Positions 6,998 through 9,927 of a DNA stretch of 9,927 nt are shown piece by piece. The first letter of the stretch is position 1; each line of letters starts with the position of its first letter. The stretch covers positions 1 through 9,927 of the forward strand of contig DAOVTG010000081.1 in the NCBI GenBank assembly GCA_030633185.1, written 5' to 3'. The position numbers were made by a program, and so were the translations under genes. Origin of the DNA: Deltaproteobacteria bacterium. GTDB lineage: Bacteria; Desulfobacterota; Anaeroferrophillalia; Anaeroferrophillales; Tharpellaceae. Below the pieces are notes generated by a model. The model ran no database searches and was not told the origin of the DNA. It saw nothing but the letters and a program-made list of their open reading frames with translations.

Positions 6998-8380
6998 TTA
7001 CTGATCAAATTTATAACCGGCGGCTTTCCAGGTACTCATGCCGCCAATGACACTGTAGACATTTTTATAACCCCGCTGTTTAAGGATTGAGGCGGCGATG
7101 TTGGATCGGTAGCCGGACATGCAGATGACACTGATATGCTGATCCAGATGATTGTTGAAACCCCGGTTGATAAGCTCAGGCAGCGGCAGGTGCTCAGAAT
7201 TTTCGATGTGACCTCCGAGCCACTCCGACTCATTGCGGACATCTAAAATCATATGATTGCTGTATTTTTCGAGCACATGGTGCAGGGAATGAACTGTAAT
7301 CTGGGGTAAAAATCCGGTCTCTTCCGCCGCCAGAATCCAACTGCTTAAGCCGATAATATAGCCTTTGATATTGTCGTAACCAACTCTGCGGAACATGGTT
7401 GCTGCATCTTCTATCTCCTGATGATTATTGGCCAGGAGCAGGAGTTCGTTCTCCGGTTTGACGACGTTGCCCATCCAGGTGGCGGAGTTCGGGGCCATGC
7501 CGATATTGTAACTGTTGGGGATATGGGCTCCGCCGAAGGCGGTTGCCTCCCTTAAGTCGATGAGCAGCTTGTCGGGATCGGATGCCAGAAACTTTTTGCA
7601 GGTCAGTGGTTTGTATTCACTGATTACCGGCAATTCTTCAATAAGTTTGGGGCCCTGCAGGTTGGTATTTATGATATGGGTGAAATTAATTGGTCGATGT
7701 GGCGTATTTTGATGTAGTCGGTCTTTGAAATCTTCAAAATCGAGTTGCAGAAAGGGGTTGGTTCGGCGTTCAAAGCCCAGGGTCGACGAAGGTTTCGCAC
7801 TGATTCCGGCACCACAGAGAGAGCCTGCTCCATGGGCGGGATAAACTTCTACATAGTCAGGAAATTCATCGAGTTTCACCTTCAGACTGTGATAAGAGTT
7901 TCTGATTTGCTCTTCCATTAGTTCGCCGCCGGCCAGATCGGGACGACCGATACTGCCGACAAAGAGAAGGTCGCCGGTTAACAGCATTTCGACAAGATCG
8001 CCGCGAACCAGGTCGGTGAGGGCCAGGGAGATTGAGTTGGGGGTATGACCAGGCGTTGCAACGACTCTTATTTTGGCATTGCCGATAACAATTTCATCAC
8101 CGTCATGCAGGGGCAAGTGCTCATAGTCAACCGGCGAACCGGCTCCGATATGGATCGGGGCTCCGGTTTGCTGTTTAAGCTCGGCCGCCCCTGAAATATG
8201 GTCGGCATGGACGTGGGTTTCAATAATGCCGGTGATTCTCAACTTATTGATCTGGGCCGCCCTCAGGTAGTCGTTAATGTCCCGTTTGGGGTCGACGACA
8301 ATGGCGCGACCGTCTTGCGGACAGCCGATTATATATGATAAACAGCCGAGACCTTCGACTTTAAATTGCTGAAAAAACAT
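6998..8380 (-). CDS. Persulfide dioxygenase-rhodanese fusion, CstB type
   Basis: Predicted cytoplasmic sulfur-handling enzyme of 460 residues. The N-terminal metallo-beta-lactamase domain (about 1-210) has THVHADH at 55-61, GHTPNS at 111-116, LLTGDLLFVGSIGRPD at 133-148 and YPAHGAG at 180-186. This is the signature of ETHE1/persulfide dioxygenases, which use one iron held by two His and one Asp (H56, H112 and D137 here). A first rhodanese-like domain (about 260-355) lacks the catalytic Cys. A second (about 362-458) carries the active loop CMSGYRS with C420. The MBL-pseudorhodanese-rhodanese order matches staphylococcal CstB, which oxidises persulfides and yields thiosulfate. The start is set by GGAGG 5 bases upstream. 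It is transcribed divergently from the hotdog gene and converges on the gene ending at 6993. Confidence 0.93.
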   Translation of the reverse strand: MFFQQFKVEGLGCLSYIIGCPQDGRAIVVDPKRDINDYLRAAQINKLRITGIIETHVHADHISGAAELKQQTGAPIHIGAGSPVDYEHLPLHDGDEIVIGNAKIRVVATPGHTPNSISLALTDLVRGDLVEMLLTGDLLFVGSIGRPDLAGGELMEEQIRNSYHSLKVKLDEFPDYVEVYPAHGAGSLCGAGISAKPSSTLGFERRTNPFLQLDFEDFKDRLHQNTPHRPINFTHIINTNLQGPKLIEELPVISEYKPLTCKKFLASDPDKLLIDLREATAFGGAHIPNSYNIGMAPNSATWMGNVVKPENELLLLANNHQEIEDAATMFRRVGYDNIKGYIIGLSSWILAAEETGFLPQITVHSLHHVLEKYSNHMILDVRNESEWLGGHIENSEHLPLPELINRGFNNHLDQHISVICMSGYRSNIAASILKQRGYKNVYSVIGGMSTWKAAGYKFDQ

Positions 8381-8385
8381 GTCTG

Positions 8386-8390
8386 CCTCC
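8386..8390 (-). promoter_or_regulatory. Ribosome binding site of the persulfide dioxygenase gene
   Basis: On the - strand GGAGG stands 5 bases before the ATG at 8380, a strong site that fixes the start. Confidence 0.85.
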
Positions 8391-8433
8391 GGGGGATTAA
8401 GTGCACTATGCTTATTAAGTTTAGATTGGTTTA

Positions 8434-8462
8434 AGGATATGATAAAAAAAGGGAGCTGTCAA
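8434..8462 (-). promoter_or_regulatory. Sigma-70-like promoter for the persulfide dioxygenase gene
   Basis: On the - strand a perfect -35 TTGACA (8457-8462) is followed after 17 bases by TATCCT (8434-8439), matching four of six -10 bases. Transcription would start near 8427, giving a leader of about 47 bases that contains a palindrome GTGCAC (8401-8406) and a small CTTATTAAG palindrome (8411-8419). Either could be an operator, but no known sulfur-regulator site is recognised. Confidence 0.65.
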
Positions 8463-8502
8463 GTGTTTTCCCGGATTTCGTGATATTTCCTGCTGGAAAG
8501 CG

Positions 8503-8530
8503 TTGGCAATTTTATAGTAGACTTTAAAAT
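8503..8530 (+). promoter_or_regulatory. Sigma-70-like promoter for the double-hotdog gene
   Basis: TTGGCA (8503-8508, five of six -35 bases) and TAAAAT (8525-8530, five of six -10 bases) are 16 bases apart. A transcript from about 8537 would have a leader of about 210 bases that contains the whole of repeat copy B before the start codon at 8747. The promoter is back to back with the - strand promoter at 8434-8462, with about 40 bases between the two -35 boxes. Confidence 0.55.
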
Positions 8531-8548
8531 TGACTTGCAATAGATAGC

Positions 8549-8704
8549 GATGGCGTTGTAAAAAAGTTCCGATATCCTGCGTTGTTGAGGTTTTCCAGAC
8601 ACTCAACATACTATATGTATGGTCTCGCGCCTGTAAAACCTCAACATCTTGCACCCCAAGGGCACTTCCTGCGGGGCGTCTATCGAAATTTTTACTTAGC
8701 CATC
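8549..8704 (-). repeat. MITE-like folded repeat, copy B (inverted, full length)
   Basis: Reverse-complement copy of the repeat at 13-139 and 9731-9885. It has the same GATGGC...GCCATC ends. The central stem pairs GTTGAGGTTTTCCAG (8584-8598) with CTGTAAAACCTCAAC (8631-8645) with one mismatch. A side hairpin absent from copy A is present (CACCCC at 8652-8657 with GGGGCG at 8673-8678). It sits in the leader of the double-hotdog gene, ending 42 bases before the start codon. No clear target-site duplication flanks it. An open frame crosses the repeat into the hotdog gene, so automatic annotation would wrongly extend that protein by 55 residues. Confidence 0.88.
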
Positions 8705-8735
8705 CCGCGATTTATTACGAATGCACCAAATATAC

Positions 8736-8741
8736 AGGAGA
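8736..8741 (+). promoter_or_regulatory. Ribosome binding site choosing the double-hotdog start
   Basis: AGGAGA lies 5 bases before the ATG at 8747. This argues for that start over the in-frame ATG at 8582, which falls inside repeat copy B. Confidence 0.85.
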
Positions 8742-8746
8742 ACTTT

Positions 8747-9694
8747 ATGCTGGTTGCAGGACATGAAGCTTGTTTCGTTTGCCACGGTAATTTTTGCTTT
8801 TCTTCAGTCAATGATTGCGATTCAGGGGTTGAAACCGAGATGGTTTTCGGTTTGGATCATGAAGGGTGGCAGGGGATTCCGCATGGCGGCGTGGCTATGA
8901 CCGCCCTGCTCGATCTGGCGGATCATTGCTGGCTTCGTATAAAAGGTGAGAATCTGGTTTATCCTCTGGAGATTGACTGGCGCTTTGCCGATGCCGTTCA
9001 AATCGGTGATGAGATGAGTTTAAAGGCGGTTGTTAAAGATGGCAATATACTCCTGTCGATGCAACGCCAGGGTAGTGAGAAAATCTATCTGAGTGCGGAA
9101 GTGCGGGTCGCTACGGAAACCGCCGGGGTGGATTTTCCTCTTTCAGAGCCGGAACAGCTCCAGAAAAAGAGTACACAGCACCAGCCTTTGGCTGTCTATG
9201 ACAACTGTTTTGTCTGTGGTTTGAAACGGCAAAAACCCGGTTTAAAGCGGCGTTTCTTTCGTAGCGCAGAGGAGTTTCCCTCAATTATTGTGCGTTTTGG
9301 TGGGGGCGATGAAGGTTTACAGTTGGCTTCCTCTTTTCAGCAGGCTTCAGGCACTCTGCATCCCGGAGTGCTGGCCGCCCTGCTTGATGAGATTTGTGGT
9401 TGGAGTGGAATTCTGGCTGGTGATCTGTACGGTTATACAGTGCGCTTTAAACTTCACCTCAACCGCCTGCCGGTTATTGGTGATGAACTGTTCGGGATCT
9501 CTCCTCTCCCTTCAGTACGAGGTCGCGGAGACCGGAAATTCTACTATCCCAGAGGGGCTCTTTATCAGAAAAAAGCCGATGGATCTCTTGATGTAGTTGC
9601 CGTCGCCACTGGTCAATGGCTGGCTCGGGAAGAGCTGCGTTTACAGTTTGATGATAGTCATGTCGTAGAGGATCTGGCGGGGATTGTTTTTTGA
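8747..9694 (+). CDS. Tandem double-hotdog protein, thioesterase-like
   Basis: From the ATG at 8747 it has 315 residues in two similar halves. The first has CFVC (9-12), then GIPHGGVAMTALLDLADH (43-60). The second has CFVC (154-157), then LHPGVLAALLDE (204-215). HGG/HPG followed by a helix with LLD is the signature of PaaI-type hotdog acyl-CoA thioesterases, and CFxCG near the N terminus is common in that group. The protein is therefore an internal duplication able to form a hotdog pair within one chain. The likely role is hydrolysis or binding of acyl-CoA thioesters; the substrate is unknown. No signal peptide or membrane segment is seen. Its divergent neighbour handles persulfides. An in-frame ATG at 8582 would add 55 residues encoded by a mobile-type repeat, with no ribosome binding evidence. 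The two Cys pairs could bind metal or be redox-active, but this is inference. Confidence 0.85.
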   Translation: MLVAGHEACFVCHGNFCFSSVNDCDSGVETEMVFGLDHEGWQGIPHGGVAMTALLDLADHCWLRIKGENLVYPLEIDWRFADAVQIGDEMSLKAVVKDGNILLSMQRQGSEKIYLSAEVRVATETAGVDFPLSEPEQLQKKSTQHQPLAVYDNCFVCGLKRQKPGLKRRFFRSAEEFPSIIVRFGGGDEGLQLASSFQQASGTLHPGVLAALLDEICGWSGILAGDLYGYTVRFKLHLNRLPVIGDELFGISPLPSVRGRGDRKFYYPRGALYQKKADGSLDVVAVATGQWLAREELRLQFDDSHVVEDLAGIVF

Positions 9695-9730
9695 AGAGCC
9701 TAAAGAAGATAAACTCGTAAAAAGTAACGG

Positions 9731-9885
9731 GATGGCTAAGTAAAAATTTCGATAGACGCCCCGCAGGAAGTGCCCTTGGGGTGCAAGATGTTGTGGTTCT
9801 CCAGGCGCGAGACCATACATGTAGTATGTCGAGTGTCTGGAGAACCGCAACAACGCATGATATCGGAACTTTTTACGACGCCATC
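9731..9885 (+). repeat. MITE-like folded repeat, copy C (full length)
   Basis: Same orientation as copy A and inverted relative to B. The left end GATGGCTAAGTAAAAA pairs imperfectly with the right end TTTTTACGACGCCATC. A side hairpin pairs CGCCCC (9757-9762) with GGGGTG (9778-9783). The central stem pairs GTTGTGGTTCTCCAG (9790-9804) with CTGGAGAACCGCAAC (9837-9851), with one T-G wobble. It lies 36 bases after the double-hotdog stop and may help end that transcript, although no run of T directly follows the stem. A short - strand open frame within it encodes the same peptide as the matching frame in copy B and is not a credible gene. Confidence 0.88.
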
Positions 9886-9927
9886 AAAGAAAGTTTTTTC
9901 GTAACTATTCAGGTTCTGTCTCAAAAC
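9886..9927. other. Window edge, no gene visible
   Basis: No coding region is supported here. The last 16 bases, beginning GGTTCTGTCTCAAAA at 9912, resemble the terminal inverted repeats of IS6-type elements (typically GGTTCTGTTGCAAA). An insertion sequence could begin at this edge, but too little sequence remains to call one. Confidence 0.2.

Noticed and set aside
9641..9853. Small - strand gene at the right end
   Set aside because: Most of it is encoded by repeat copy C, and the same peptide occurs in copy B, so it is repeat-derived and not a gene.
13..9885. CRISPR array
   Set aside because: The repeated units are three dispersed copies of 127-156 bp in both orientations, not regularly spaced short direct repeats.

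Overview
This is a bacterial window of moderate GC content. The gene set fits a Gram-negative, Desulfobacterota-like (old Deltaproteobacteria) organism: a HisRS with a Cys-rich insertion, a zinc-finger-less DnaJ, a persulfide dioxygenase-rhodanese fusion, and a dispersed folded repeat of a kind common in that phylum. The taxonomic placement is inferred from general resemblance; no marker gene in the window fixes it.

Layout. At 1-180 lies a folded repeat (copy A) followed by the ribosome-binding region of the first gene. From 181 to 5417 four genes on the + strand form a probable operon: a CbpA-type DnaJ co-chaperone, the DNA-uptake channel ComEC, histidyl-tRNA synthetase (hisS), and a 160-residue protein of unknown function whose start overlaps the hisS stop. 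After a 106-112 base AT-rich gap, a + strand gene of about 489 codons encodes an unrecognised protein with weak signs of a carboxylate-amine ligase fold. It converges with a - strand gene (6998-8380), separated by 4 bases, for a three-domain persulfide dioxygenase/rhodanese protein of CstB type. The 366-base divergent intergenic region (8381-8746) holds two back-to-back promoter candidates and repeat copy B in inverted orientation. Next comes a tandem double-hotdog protein (8747-9694), then repeat copy C (9731-9885). The last 42 bases hold no gene; they may touch the end of an IS element.

How the parts work together. The first four genes mix housekeeping functions (protein folding, tRNA charging) with DNA uptake, so they look co-transcribed rather than one pathway. 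The persulfide dioxygenase points to detoxification or oxidation of sulfane sulfur. The divergent hotdog protein could share regulation with it, but nothing shows a common pathway.

The most interesting points are: (1) a three-copy, MITE-like folded repeat whose 15-bp central stem shows compensatory base changes while its loop stays nearly constant, with one copy in the leader of the hotdog gene; (2) a ComEC whose C-terminal metallo-beta-lactamase domain has lost its recognisable metal-binding motifs; (3) an unrecognised ~489-residue protein with ligase-like motifs; and (4) a double-hotdog protein with a CxxC motif at the start of each half.
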